Positions 1 through 7,744 of a stretch of 18,312 nucleotides of DNA are shown here, one piece after another (position 1 is the stretch's first letter; each line of letters opens with the position of its first letter). Source of the stretch: JBFWYO01 sp050186335 (GTDB lineage Bacteria; Pseudomonadota; Alphaproteobacteria; Bin65); assembly GCA_050186335.1 (NCBI GenBank), contig JBFWYO010000089.1:1-18312 (forward strand). Reading direction: 5' to 3'. The position numbers were made by a program, and so were the translations under genes. The notes below the pieces were generated by a model. It made no database searches. It saw only the letters and a list, made by a program, of their open reading frames with translations, and was not told the DNA's origin.

Positions 1-407
1 AGGATGCCGTACTGCCTGATAACGCCGTCCTACAGGTCATCGGTCAGTTCGACCATCTCGGCGAATACGGTCGGACCGGACGGATCGGATACCGCGACGT
101 TGCCGAACGCGCGCACGATCTTATTGCGCTGGTCGTAATGTACGCGGTCGGCGGTCAGCACGCGGCTGCCCTGCGAGATTTCGACCTTGCCGCGCGCGGT
201 GACGATGCCTTTTTCGCGGTCGTAATCGAACTGGTCGGCGGTGATGATGACCGGCTGGTTGCGGTTGAACTGCAACTTCCGGTCCTGCCGGGCGGCGGGA
301 CCCAGCAGGCTGGAGACGCGATTGGCCTGCGTTTGCTGCTGCGCCGTTGCCGCGGTTTCCCACAACAATGTCAGCGCGGCGACCCCCAGCAGTAAAATCC
401 CCCTCAT
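1..407 (-). CDS. lptD: LPS-assembly protein LptD, N-terminal part, interrupted by in-frame TAG
   Basis: This is the N-terminal part of the outer-membrane LPS translocon LptD, cut by the left window edge. The start at 407 gives MRGILLLG followed by a hydrophobic signal segment ending near ATAQQ. It begins 8 bases after the lptG stop; an ATG further upstream at 482 would overlap lptG and add a non-signal extension. After the signal comes an OstA/LptA-like domain with the pattern ITADQFDYDREKGIVTARGKV and a second repeat around VLTADRVHYD. Codon 126 (positions 32-30) is TAG, but the same frame continues through 29-1 as DGVIRQYGIL, which fits the family pattern TDD-[LFM]-[KR]-[DE]-G. An AAG to TAG change is the simplest explanation. 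LptD is normally essential, so sequence error, a second copy or readthrough must be considered. Identity is confident; integrity is not. Confidence 0.8.
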
Positions 408-415
408 GGCGCCGC

Positions 416-1576
416 TCAACCGTCTTCTAAGTGCATCAGTGCTGCGAGCGCCAGCAACGTGCTGGCACAAGCCGGAGTCCACGCGGCCAACAGTGTGGGA
501 AGGTTGGTCGAATAGCCGAGGGCCAAGACCAGGTCGGACAGGAAAAACAGGACGAAGCCCGTAACCACCCCTCCCGCGACGGCGATCAGCGCCCCGGAAC
601 GCCGATTGTGCCTGAGCGAGAAGATTGCGGCAACCAGAACCATTGCGGCGTACAGCAAAGGCTCGGCCAACAGGGAATGATAATGCAGGCGATGCGCCAG
701 GGTGGAAAAGCCGGTTGCGTCCAGCGCCCCGATGAAAGCCGGCATATCCCAGAAGGAGACCGACGACGGCGACGAAAAGCTCTCCTGGATCCTGTCGATC
801 GTCAGGTCTGTTTTGATGCGGAATTCCTTTTCCACCCGCGGCGGTTTGCCGACCGCGTTGATGCGCGCGTTACTCAGGACCCACTGGCCGCTTTCCAGCA
901 GCGCCCGGTCGGCATCAACGCGCGACGCGAATTTGTCTTGGCCGGCATAATAGAGCACTGTCACCGGCGCCAATTCGAGCCGATTTTCGGACAGCTTGGA
1001 ACTCGGCGCATGAATCACGACCGGTCCGGTCTCGTCGACCTGGCGCAACCAGACTCCGTTCGACGTAGTCGCCATCAGACTCGCGCGTCCGCGCAGAAAT
1101 TTTGCTTCGAGCTTCTCGAATTCGCCGATCATCACGGCGGCGGCCGGATTCACCGCCATCACCTTGATGCCGGCGATCAGCACCGCGCATGCGAGCACCG
1201 GGATGAGAAATTGCCAGACCGAAATGCCCGCCGCACGCATGACGACAAGTTCGCTGTTCCGGTTCAATTTCCAGAAGCACAACATGGTGCCGAACAGAAT
1301 CGCGAACGGCATCGTCTTCTGCCCGGTTTGCGGCAGCTTAAAGACGGCCATTTCGACCACCACCCAGAACGTCGCCGCCTCTTTGCCCGACGCGCGGCGG
1401 AGCAATTCGATCAGGTCGGCCACGAAAATCACGAAGACGAACAGCCCGAGCACGAGCACGAACGCGGCCAGGAATTGCTTCGTCAGATACCACGAAATCG
1501 TCTGCGACAAGCGCCACGACATGGCCCGCCGCGCGGCCTCGCCCGGAAGCGATGGCGTCGCGAGCGCGCCGGTCAT
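416..1576 (-). CDS. lptG: LPS export ABC transporter permease LptG
   Basis: LptG is one of the two inner-membrane permeases of the LptB2FG transporter, which extracts LPS from the inner membrane and passes it to the LptC/LptA bridge. The 386-residue product has the YjgP/YjgQ layout: a first membrane helix around residues 35-58 (FLAAFVLVLGLFVFVIFVADLI reduced here to its core FVFVIFVADLIELL), two further N-terminal helices, a long periplasmic jellyroll-like region, and three C-terminal helices. ELVVMRAAGISVWQ is the typical cytoplasmic coupling segment. The start at 1576 is chosen because its ATG overlaps the lptF stop as ATGA; a later ATG at 1522 (MSWRLSQ) is possible. The gene lies between lptF and lptD, the usual alphaproteobacterial order, and is presumably translationally coupled to lptF. 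Confidence 0.93.
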   Translation of the reverse strand: MTGALATPSLPGEAARRAMSWRLSQTISWYLTKQFLAAFVLVLGLFVFVIFVADLIELLRRASGKEAATFWVVVEMAVFKLPQTGQKTMPFAILFGTMLCFWKLNRNSELVVMRAAGISVWQFLIPVLACAVLIAGIKVMAVNPAAAVMIGEFEKLEAKFLRGRASLMATTSNGVWLRQVDETGPVVIHAPSSKLSENRLELAPVTVLYYAGQDKFASRVDADRALLESGQWVLSNARINAVGKPPRVEKEFRIKTDLTIDRIQESFSSPSSVSFWDMPAFIGALDATGFSTLAHRLHYHSLLAEPLLYAAMVLVAAIFSLRHNRRSGALIAVAGGVVTGFVLFFLSDLVLALGYSTNLPTLLAAWTPACASTLLALAALMHLEDG

Positions 1577-2706
1577 TCCGCCGCTCCCGGCGCCGACATC
1601 AGTTTCGTGCGCCGCCGGCCGAATTTGATCGGCCCGAAGACCAGGACGTAAAGCCCGATCAGGCACGGCACGAGCGCGTTCGCGTACATGACCGGGATCA
1701 GCGTCGGCGTCTTCGACGCCAGCTGCACGAGCGCAATGCCGATGCCCTGCAGGATCACCACGACGACGACAATGACCGCAACCCGGCCGGCCTGTCCGCG
1801 CTTGTTGAAACTGCCGGACAGCAGAATCGCCAGGGCGACGATGATGAATGTAAACGTATAGAACGGTGCGGTGAGGCGGTTATGTCCTTCGGCGATCAGC
1901 TTGCCGCGATACGCTTTGTCGCCGCTCGAATTGTCGGGATAAAGCAGTTCGTGCAAGAATCGCTCGTTGGGTTCGCGCCACGTGGTGCCCCGGTTGCGCT
2001 GCATCCAGGTAAAGTCGAAACTGTATCGCTCGAACGACAGCATCGTCACCTTACCGGTGGTGCGGTCGAGTTCCTGTCGGTGACCGTTGAACATGGCGAT
2101 CTTCGGCGGCACGCCAGGCTCGACGACCATCGCCCCGCGCTCGGCCATCAAGGTCACGGCCTTGTTTCTCTCCCGGTTGTCCTGCACCAGGAGCCCATAC
2201 AGTTCCTTGTCCTGGCGCGCGCGCAGATAGACGGTGATGCCGTCCGTCACGGTGATGAACTGGCCTTCTTGCAGCAGGAGCGCCGAGAAATCGTTGCGGA
2301 TCGAGAGCTGCATTTCGCGGAATTTCTGAAACGACACCGGCAGCAGATACAGGCTGATGAAATAGCCGATGCCGGTGACCACCAGCGCCACGATCAGGAC
2401 TGGCGACGCCATGGCCCAATTGCTCACGCCGCTCGACCGGATGACGACCAACTCGCGATCGTTCGACATCTTATTGAACGAGAACAGCACGGTCAGGAAC
2501 AGGCCGATCGGCAGGATGATCAGCATGAAGGAGGGCAACAGGAGCAGCGTAAGTTCGAAGAACACGCCGATCGACAGGCCCTTGTTCAGGATGAATTTGA
2601 TGAACTGCAGCGACTGGCTCAGCCAGATGGCCAGGGTCAGGCTTGCCACCACGAACAGCAAGCCGACCACCGAGTGGCGCATGATGTAGCGCTGGATGCC
2701 CTTCAT
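1573..2706 (-). CDS. lptF: LPS export ABC transporter permease LptF
   Basis: LptF is the partner permease of LptG in the LptB2FG LPS exporter of the inner membrane. The 377-residue product has the YjgP/YjgQ family arrangement: helices near residues 10-32, 45-70 and 100-120, a large periplasmic region from about 125 to 265, and three C-terminal helices. The segment NDRELVVIRSSGVSNW is the conserved cytoplasmic coupling region next to helix 3. It is the first gene of lptF-lptG-lptD and overlaps lptG by 4 bases. No Shine-Dalgarno sequence is visible before the ATG; a TATAAA box ends only 7 bases upstream, so the message may be leaderless. Family and position are clear; which paralogue is F and which is G is assigned from gene order and sequence style. 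Confidence 0.92.
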   Translation of the reverse strand: MKGIQRYIMRHSVVGLLFVVASLTLAIWLSQSLQFIKFILNKGLSIGVFFELTLLLLPSFMLIILPIGLFLTVLFSFNKMSNDRELVVIRSSGVSNWAMASPVLIVALVVTGIGYFISLYLLPVSFQKFREMQLSIRNDFSALLLQEGQFITVTDGITVYLRARQDKELYGLLVQDNRERNKAVTLMAERGAMVVEPGVPPKIAMFNGHRQELDRTTGKVTMLSFERYSFDFTWMQRNRGTTWREPNERFLHELLYPDNSSGDKAYRGKLIAEGHNRLTAPFYTFTFIIVALAILLSGSFNKRGQAGRVAVIVVVVVILQGIGIALVQLASKTPTLIPVMYANALVPCLIGLYVLVFGPIKFGRRRTKLMSAPGAAE

Positions 2707-2713
2707 CCGGCGA

Positions 2714-2719
2714 TTTATA
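2714..2719 (-). promoter_or_regulatory. TATAAA -10-like box directly upstream of lptF
   Basis: On the minus strand TATAAA ends 7 bases before the lptF ATG. If it is a -10 element, transcription would start at or next to the start codon, giving a leaderless mRNA, which agrees with the lack of a Shine-Dalgarno sequence. The -35 position shows no good match, so this is tentative. Confidence 0.3.
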
Positions 2720-2844
2720 ACGCCGATCCCGGCCCGGTCCTAGGCGGAATTTGGACGATACTCGGACCGTCCGGGAGCCCTTTGCGAGGCGTGGCGCGCA
2801 TTACGCAAGGCGCGCGCGGCCAGCTTGGCGCCGGGCCGACATTC

Positions 2845-2883
2845 AAAGCCGGCACCGACGGCCCGGTCAGGTGCCGGCTTTTT
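2845..2883 (+). terminator. Rho-independent terminator-type hairpin with no upstream plus-strand gene
   Basis: AAAGCCGGCACC (2845-2856) pairs perfectly with GGTGCCGGCTTT (2870-2881) across a 13-base loop and is followed by two more T. That is a 12-bp stem with a short T-tract in the plus direction; the minus-strand version also ends in TTT. No annotated plus-strand gene lies upstream, so it may end an unannotated small RNA, act as a leader terminator for pepA, or work on the minus strand in front of lptF. Confidence 0.7.
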
Positions 2884-3099
2884 CCCGCTGCGCGAGTCAT
2901 TCACCGCGCCGCCCGGGCGACGGAGCAGACGCGCGGCTCGTCGGCGTGCGATCCGATGGGACGATCCATGGGATCGGCGCATGGCAGCGACAAGCCGGGC
3001 CCAGTTGCGCCGTCAGTCGGGTTGCCGTACCTAGTGGAGTTCCTGCCGCCCGCGCACCGGGCGCTCACGCATATCGGATCACGTTTGCCGGGGAATAGA

Positions 3100-4602
3100 A
3101 TGACGCAACTTGCCATCACTTTCGTCGAGCCGTTTCAGCCGACCGGCGGCACGCTGGTCGTCGGCGTGAACGAGGAACGCGAGCTGACGCCGTCGGCGGT
3201 GGAACTCGACAATCGCACCAAAGGGGCGGTCAAGCGCGCCATGGCTGCCAGCCGCTTCAAGGGCCGCAAGGGCGAAAAGTTGGATATTTTGGGGCCGGCC
3301 GGCCTCGACGTCGAGCGCATCGTGCTGGTCGGACTCGGCAAGACCAAGGACCGCGACGCGCTTAAGCTGCAGGAGATAGGCGGCGCCATTGTCGCGCATC
3401 TGAACGGCGTCGGCGCCAAGAAGGCCGCGGTGTCGATCGATCAGCCGGCCAGTTCGTCGATTCCGGCCGCGACGGCGTCCGCCCATATCGCATTCGGCGC
3501 CAAGTTGCGCGCCTATCGGTTCGACAAGTACCGCACCAAGGAAAAGGAAGATCAGAAACCGTCGCTGACCGAACTGTCCGTGATGTCGGTCGGTTTGGCC
3601 GACACCAAGAAAGCCTACGTGAGCTTGGACAAGGTTGCCGATGCGGTCTTCTTCACCCGCAATCTGGTTTCCGAGCCGGCGAATGTCATCTACCCGGAAT
3701 CGCTGGCCGAAGAATGCCTGAAGCTGGCCGATCTCGGTGTCGAAGTCGAAGTACTCGACGTTCCGGCGATGAAAAAGCTCGGTATGGGCTCGCTGCTCGG
3801 CGTCGGGCAGGGCAGCGTCAAGGAACCGCGCCTGGTCGTGATGCAATGGAAGGGCGGCGCCAAGGGCGACCAGCCGCTTTCGTTCATCGGCAAGGGCGTG
3901 ACCTTTGATACCGGCGGCATCTCGATCAAGCCGGCCGGCGGCATGGAAGAGATGAAGTGGGACATGGGCGGCGCCGCGGCAGTGATCGGCCTGATCAAGG
4001 CGCTGGCCGGGCGCAAGGCCAAGATCAACGTCGTCGGCGTCTGCGGGCTGGTCGAGAACATGCCCTCGGGCAACGCGCAGCGGCCGGGCGACATCGTCAC
4101 CTCGATGTCGGGCCAGACCATCGAAGTCATCAATACCGACGCCGAAGGGCGGCTCGTACTTGCGGACGCGCTCTGGTACACGCAGGAGCGCTTCAAGCCG
4201 AAATTCATGATCGACCTGGCGACGCTGACCGGCGCTATCGTCGTCGCACTCGGCCACGAGTATGCCGGTCTTTTTGCCAACAACGACGAATTGGCCGACC
4301 GAATCATCTCCGCCGGCAAGACGGTCGGCGAGCAATGCTGGCGCATGCCGATCGGCGAGGCCTACGACAAGATGATGAACAGCGACGCCGCCGACATGAA
4401 GAACGCAGCCGGGCGCGAAGGCGGTTCCAGTTCGGCGGCGAATTTCCTGCAGCGCTTCGTCAACGAGGTGCCGTGGGTGCACTTGGATATCGCCGGCACG
4501 GCATGGACCAAGAAGGATTCCGCGCTGACCCCGAAGGGCGCGACCGCGTTCGGCGTGCGCCTGCTGAACCAATTGGTCGCCGATTTTTACGAGGGAAAGT
4601 AA
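3100..4602 (+). CDS. pepA: Leucyl aminopeptidase (M17 family)
   Basis: PepA is a cytosolic two-metal aminopeptidase that removes N-terminal residues from peptides; the family forms hexamers, and some members also bind DNA. The product has 500 residues, the normal family length. All M17 active-site residues are visible: K265 and D270 in GKGVTFDTGG, K277 in ISIKPAGG, D288 in MKWDMGG, and D347, E349 and R351 in the signature NTDAEGRL. The spacing matches E. coli PepA with a constant shift of five residues. The start at 3100 (MTQLAITF) has GGGGAA about 5 bases upstream; the same frame is open far upstream but that part is only a shadow of lptF. It is followed by holC, the common alphaproteobacterial order pepA-holC-ndk. 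Confidence 0.96.
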   Translation: MTQLAITFVEPFQPTGGTLVVGVNEERELTPSAVELDNRTKGAVKRAMAASRFKGRKGEKLDILGPAGLDVERIVLVGLGKTKDRDALKLQEIGGAIVAHLNGVGAKKAAVSIDQPASSSIPAATASAHIAFGAKLRAYRFDKYRTKEKEDQKPSLTELSVMSVGLADTKKAYVSLDKVADAVFFTRNLVSEPANVIYPESLAEECLKLADLGVEVEVLDVPAMKKLGMGSLLGVGQGSVKEPRLVVMQWKGGAKGDQPLSFIGKGVTFDTGGISIKPAGGMEEMKWDMGGAAAVIGLIKALAGRKAKINVVGVCGLVENMPSGNAQRPGDIVTSMSGQTIEVINTDAEGRLVLADALWYTQERFKPKFMIDLATLTGAIVVALGHEYAGLFANNDELADRIISAGKTVGEQCWRMPIGEAYDKMMNSDAADMKNAAGREGGSSSAANFLQRFVNEVPWVHLDIAGTAWTKKDSALTPKGATAFGVRLLNQLVADFYEGK

Positions 4603-4613
4603 AAGCACAGGCC

Positions 4614-4638
4614 TCATCCTGAGCCTGTCGAAGGATAA
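4614..4638. repeat. REP-like dispersed repeat unit
   Basis: The stretch around ATCCTGAGCCTGTCGAAGGAT (split here: ATCCT at 4616-4620, AGGAT at 4632-4636) is a short imperfect palindrome. CCTGAGCCTGTCGAAGG-type units are familiar intergenic repeats of GC-rich alphaproteobacteria. It lies 12 bases after the pepA stop. Only this one copy is seen in the window, so the repeat status rests on recall, not on a second copy here. Confidence 0.5.
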
Positions 4639-4643
4639 GCTGC

Positions 4644-4672
4644 TTGCCTGTTTCGTCCGTCTCACATGTAGT
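4644..4672 (+). promoter_or_regulatory. Possible holC promoter
   Basis: TTGCCT (4644-4649), a 17-base spacer, then TGTAGT (4667-4672) resembles a sigma-70 promoter 46 bases before the holC ATG. The -10 match is poor, so the call is weak; holC may also be read through from pepA. Confidence 0.25.
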
Positions 4673-4717
4673 TCTCATGCTTCGTCGGGCCCGGCATGAG
4701 GAATTGATATTTTGGCC

Positions 4718-5167
4718 ATGACCGACATCGGCTTCTATCATTTGCAGAAATCGCCGCTCGAGGCGGCGTTGCCGAAGCTGCTGGAGAAAGTCCTGCAGGC
4801 CGGCAAGCGGGCCGTCGTCATGGCCGGCTCCGAGGAGCGGATCGAGGCACTCAACAATCTGCTCTGGGTCTACGACGATCGCGGCTTCCTGCCGCACGGC
4901 AGCCGCAAGGACGGATTTGCCGAACAGCAGCCCGTCTGGCTCACCGTCGACGACGAAAACCCGAACGGCGCGCAAATTCTGGTGCTGACCGATGGCGCCC
5001 GGTCGACCCGGGTCGGCCAGTACGAACGCTGCCTGGACATGTTCGACGGCAACGACGAAACCGCCCTCGAAGCCGCCCGCGCGCGCTGGAGCGAGTACAA
5101 GGGCGCCGGCCACGCAGTCACGTATTGGCAGCAGAACGACCGGGGCGGCTGGGAGAAGAAGGTCTGA
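4718..5167 (+). CDS. holC: DNA polymerase III subunit chi (HolC)
   Basis: HolC (chi) is the clamp-loader accessory subunit that links DNA polymerase III holoenzyme to single-strand-binding protein. The product of 149 residues shows the family features: an N-terminal strand MTDIGFYHL, the segment AVVMAGSEERIEALNNLLW around residues 29-47, and FLPHGS in the middle, ending in a basic tail. The ATG at 4718 matches the usual N-terminus, but the only good ribosome site, GAGGAA at 4698-4703, is better spaced for an in-frame TTG at 4712, which would add two residues. Both starts remain possible. It sits between pepA and ndk on the same strand, as often in this class. Confidence 0.9.
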   Translation: MTDIGFYHLQKSPLEAALPKLLEKVLQAGKRAVVMAGSEERIEALNNLLWVYDDRGFLPHGSRKDGFAEQQPVWLTVDDENPNGAQILVLTDGARSTRVGQYERCLDMFDGNDETALEAARARWSEYKGAGHAVTYWQQNDRGGWEKKV

Positions 5168-5187
5168 CCCCGCAGGCTCGCGGGCGC

Positions 5188-5216
5188 TTGCCGCCCCCGG
5201 CCGCGTCGGCTATAAC
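5188..5216 (+). promoter_or_regulatory. Sigma-70-type promoter of ndk
   Basis: TTGCCG (5188-5193), a 17-base spacer and TATAAC (5211-5216) form a good housekeeping promoter just after the holC stop. The ndk start lies 50 bases after the -10, with GGAG at 5254-5257 as ribosome site. Confidence 0.6.
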
Positions 5217-5266
5217 GCGCGCCTCAAATTCACCCCACCGCAGCCGCGATCCCGGAGATTCAGTTC

Positions 5267-5689
5267 ATGGCCATCGAACGCACGTTTTCCATTCTCAAGC
5301 CCGACGCGACGCGCCGCAATCTGACCGGCCGCGTCAACGCGATGATCGAGGACGCGGGCCTGCGCATCATTGCGCAGAAGCGCATTCGCATGACCCAGGC
5401 GCAGGCGGAGGGATTCTACGGCGTGCACAAAGAGCGGCCGTTCTTCAAGGATCTCTGCAAGTTCATGACCTCGGGCCCGGTCGTCGTGCAGGTGCTCGAA
5501 GGCGAGAACGCCGTGCTGCATTACCGCGACGTCATGGGCGCTACCAACCCGGCCAATGCCGTTCCCGGTACGATCCGCAAGACGTTCGCCGAATCGGTCG
5601 AGGCCAATTCGGTGCACGGCTCGGACGCCGCCGAAACGGCGAAGAACGAAATCGCGTTCTTCTTCAAGCCGGACGAAATCGTCGGCTGA
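5267..5689 (+). CDS. ndk: Nucleoside diphosphate kinase
   Basis: Ndk transfers the gamma phosphate from ATP to other (d)NDPs by a ping-pong mechanism with a phosphohistidine intermediate, balancing nucleotide pools in the cytoplasm. The 140-residue product has the standard length and N-terminus MAIERTFSILKPDA. The signature NSVHGSDA places the catalytic histidine at H117, as in E. coli. The start at 5267 has GGAG 9 bases upstream. It is the last plus-strand gene before the accessory block: the converging SRPBCC gene ends only 9 bases away, with no terminator hairpin visible between them. Confidence 0.97.
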   Translation: MAIERTFSILKPDATRRNLTGRVNAMIEDAGLRIIAQKRIRMTQAQAEGFYGVHKERPFFKDLCKFMTSGPVVVQVLEGENAVLHYRDVMGATNPANAVPGTIRKTFAESVEANSVHGSDAAETAKNEIAFFFKPDEIVG

Positions 5690-5698
5690 GCGGGGGCG

Positions 5699-6622
5699 TC
5701 ACCGCGGCTTTACGAGATCGTCGAGGCGATCCAGGCTTTCGCTCCAGCCTTGCTCCATGCCGGACAGCGGCCCGGCCATCGCCGGTGAGGCGCGCACCAC
5801 GACCGCGTGCACGGTGACGACGGTCTTGCCGTCGCGTTCGACGAACGTGACGGTGGTGATGTCGACCAGGTCCGGCAGATCGCCGCCGCTGTCGAACGCC
5901 GTTGCGGTGAACACGAGGCGCTCGGGCGCCACCACTTCGTGGAACGTGCCGCCCATCGGGTAGACCGTGCCGTCCGGCCCGGTCATGTCGATATGGATCT
6001 TGCCACCCGGCCGCACGTCCATCTCGCACACCGGATTGGTGAAGCCTTTCGGGCCCCACCAGATCGCCATCTGCTTCGGATCGCACCAGGCTTTCCACAC
6101 CAGCGCGCGCGGCGCATCGAAGCTGCGCGTGAGCATGAGGGGCGGGCGCATGACCTGCGCCAACGCGTAATCCGCCAGGCGATCGAAACTGCTGCTCCAG
6201 CCGACGCGATGTCCGTCGCGTTGTTCAACCGACTCGAAGAACGCCTGCCGGAACGTCAGCTTGGTCTTGTTGCCTTGTTCTTCGAGCGTCACCGTGACGA
6301 GCGACTCGTGGCCGCGTCTGCCGCCGGGTCCGTCCCATGCGAACGTGAACACGATCCGCTCCGGCGCCTTGATTTCGCGGAACACGCCGCCTTGCCACAG
6401 ATATTCGCCGCCGCCGTCGGGCCGCAGGCATAAGCGCCACGAGCCGCCGACGCGGGCGTCCTGCTCGATGTGCGGCGCGGCGAAGCCGCGCGGGCCCATC
6501 CAGTGTTCGGCGTGGGCTGGATCGGTCCAGACTTTCCAGACCAAGTGGCGCGGCGCATCGAATACTCGCGTAATGACCAATTCGAGATCGGACGAGGTCT
6601 TGGGTGCGATCGTAACGTTCAT
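5699..6622 (-). CDS. Tandem two-domain AHSA1/SRPBCC protein
   Basis: The product of 307 residues consists of two AHSA1-type (Aha1-like) SRPBCC domains, about residues 12-155 and 160-307. Each opens with the family motif: FDAPRHLVWK at 21-30 and FDAPRALVWK at 168-177, followed by WMGPRGF and WWGPKGF. Each domain ends in the usual helix (GWSSSFDRLADY; GWSESLDRLDDL). SRPBCC domains form a cavity for hydrophobic ligands; the substrate here is unknown. It is the last gene of the minus-strand operon headed by the ArsR repressor. The start at 6622 has GGAG 7 bases upstream. A similar double-domain gene lies at 8384-9310, so the operon seems to have grown by duplication and fusion. No enzymatic function is claimed. 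Confidence 0.88.
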   Translation of the reverse strand: MNVTIAPKTSSDLELVITRVFDAPRHLVWKVWTDPAHAEHWMGPRGFAAPHIEQDARVGGSWRLCLRPDGGGEYLWQGGVFREIKAPERIVFTFAWDGPGGRRGHESLVTVTLEEQGNKTKLTFRQAFFESVEQRDGHRVGWSSSFDRLADYALAQVMRPPLMLTRSFDAPRALVWKAWCDPKQMAIWWGPKGFTNPVCEMDVRPGGKIHIDMTGPDGTVYPMGGTFHEVVAPERLVFTATAFDSGGDLPDLVDITTVTFVERDGKTVVTVHAVVVRASPAMAGPLSGMEQGWSESLDRLDDLVKPR

Positions 6623-6671
6623 ATGACGCTCCGAAATCCTGTATCCGTCGACCGCGTGCCGGCCGAACGGA

Positions 6672-7199
6672 CTATTTCTCCGCTGCGGCTTTCATATTGG
6701 CGAGGCCGGTGTCGAAATCCTTGCCGACCATGCGGTCCATATCCATGAACACCTGCATGATTTTCGTCATGAAGGCCGCCGGGCCATACATGGACCATGT
6801 GACGTTGGTTGCGTTGCCGTCCGGCTGCAGGACGAATTCGGTCGTGTGGTGCGCCTTCATCGGCTTCAAGAAATCGTGCTTGAGCACGATCTTCGATACC
6901 GGCACGGATTCGGTGATCTCCATGCGGCCGGCGCCGACCTTCCGGTTGCCCTCCCAGGCGTAGACCGTGCCGACGCCCTTGGCGGCACCGCTATAGGTGC
7001 GCTTCAACGCCGGATCGCGTTCTTCCCACGGCGACCATTGGGTCCAGTTACGAAAATCGTCGATCAGAGGGAAGATTTTTTCCGGCGGCGCTGCGATGCG
7101 CGCGGCGCGCTCGACGCGAAATATGCTCGGCTTGGTCGCGGCGAGGATGAGTATGCCGGCGATCGCGATGACGACGATGATAACGATTGTTGTCCACAT
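6672..7199 (-). CDS. SRPBCC (polyketide cyclase/START-like) protein with N-terminal membrane anchor
   Basis: The product of 175 residues begins with one hydrophobic helix (residues 2-21, rich in I, V and A) and then a single SRPBCC domain starting around VERAARIAAPPEKIFPLIDD. WTQWSPWEERDP and the strand pattern of the following segment are typical of the polyketide-cyclase-like SRPBCC branch, distinct from the AHSA1 type of its neighbours. The helix suggests attachment to the inner membrane with the domain on one side, perhaps to handle a lipophilic ligand; this is inference. The start at 7199 has GGAG about 8 bases upstream. It lies 48 bases after the VOC gene stop and 49 bases before the next gene, consistent with an operon. 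Confidence 0.87.
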   Translation of the reverse strand: MWTTIVIIVVIAIAGILILAATKPSIFRVERAARIAAPPEKIFPLIDDFRNWTQWSPWEERDPALKRTYSGAAKGVGTVYAWEGNRKVGAGRMEITESVPVSKIVLKHDFLKPMKAHHTTEFVLQPDGNATNVTWSMYGPAAFMTKIMQVFMDMDRMVGKDFDTGLANMKAAAEK

Positions 7200-7247
7200 G
7201 ATTGGCTCCGCTCAAAGACGAAACGACGATTGGCGCCGTGCGATAGC

Positions 7248-7658
7248 TCAGGTCGGACGATCGCAGTTCACCATCCAGGGAATTCCGAAGCGATCCACAC
7301 ACATGCCGAAACGCAGCGCCCAGAACGTTTCCTCCAACGGCATGCGGATTGTGCCGTTTTCGGCCAGCGCGCGGAAGACGCGCTCTGCGTCGGCAGGGTC
7401 TTTCGCGCCATAGGAGATGGAAAACCCCTGCGGCGTTTGATACATGCCCGGCGGCGCATCGGACGCCATGATAATCCTGTCGCCGAGTGCCAAACGCGCA
7501 TGCATGACCTTGTCTTTCCACTCGGGCGGCACCTGACTTTCGGCTGGCGTGCCGGCATGCGTCATCATGGCTTCGATTCTGCCGCCCATCGTTTGGGCAT
7601 AGAACTTGAACGCCGCTTCGCAGGTGCCATTGAAGAAAAGATAGGGGCTGACTTGCAC
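7248..7658 (-). CDS. VOC family protein, PhnB-like
   Basis: The product of 136 residues belongs to the vicinal-oxygen-chelate superfamily, PhnB/glyoxalase-like branch, by its pattern VSPYLFFNGTCEAAFKFY near the N-terminus, the central GDRIIMASD, and the C-terminal FGMCVDRFGIPWMVNC. Small proteins of this branch are often found beside AHSA1 genes; the substrate is unknown. I chose the GTG start at 7658 because AGGAG lies 6 bases upstream and homology begins there; an in-frame ATG at 7748 would add 30 residues unlike the family and overlap the relic upstream. It is the fifth piece of the ArsR-led operon. Confidence 0.88.
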   Translation of the reverse strand: MQVSPYLFFNGTCEAAFKFYAQTMGGRIEAMMTHAGTPAESQVPPEWKDKVMHARLALGDRIIMASDAPPGMYQTPQGFSISYGAKDPADAERVFRALAENGTIRMPLEETFWALRFGMCVDRFGIPWMVNCDRPT

Positions 7659-7744
7659 GACGTGCTCCTTTCGATGTGCCGTGCCTGAAAAATAAATTTT
7701 GCCGGCACGCGTGACGATGGCCCTGAGACGGTTTCGCCGTGCGA

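Larger units (their letters stand above)
2707..3099. other. Non-coding divergent intergenic region between lptF and pepA
   Basis: This 393-base stretch separates divergent lptF and pepA. No open frame here looks like a protein: the translations are arginine/alanine-rich shadows. It holds a strong terminator-type hairpin (2845-2883), a small inverted repeat CGATCC-ATG-GGATCG at 2962-2976, and the pepA ribosome site GGGGAA near 3090-3095. I could not identify a convincing pepA promoter by eye. Confidence 0.7.

Noticed and set aside
431..1651. 406-codon open frame on the plus strand opposite lptG
   Set aside because: It is an antisense shadow rich in R, Q, H and D; lptG on the other strand has clear membrane helices and the right neighbours.
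1552..3099. Upstream extension of the pepA frame by more than 500 codons
   Set aside because: It runs opposite lptF and through the non-coding interval, has no recognisable domain, and PepA reaches its normal length of 500 residues from the ATG at 3100.
3079..4665. Long open frame of 528 codons on the minus strand opposite pepA
   Set aside because: It is a GC-rich mirror of pepA; the plus frame carries all M17 catalytic residues, while this one shows no family pattern and is rich in D, R and H as expected for a shadow.
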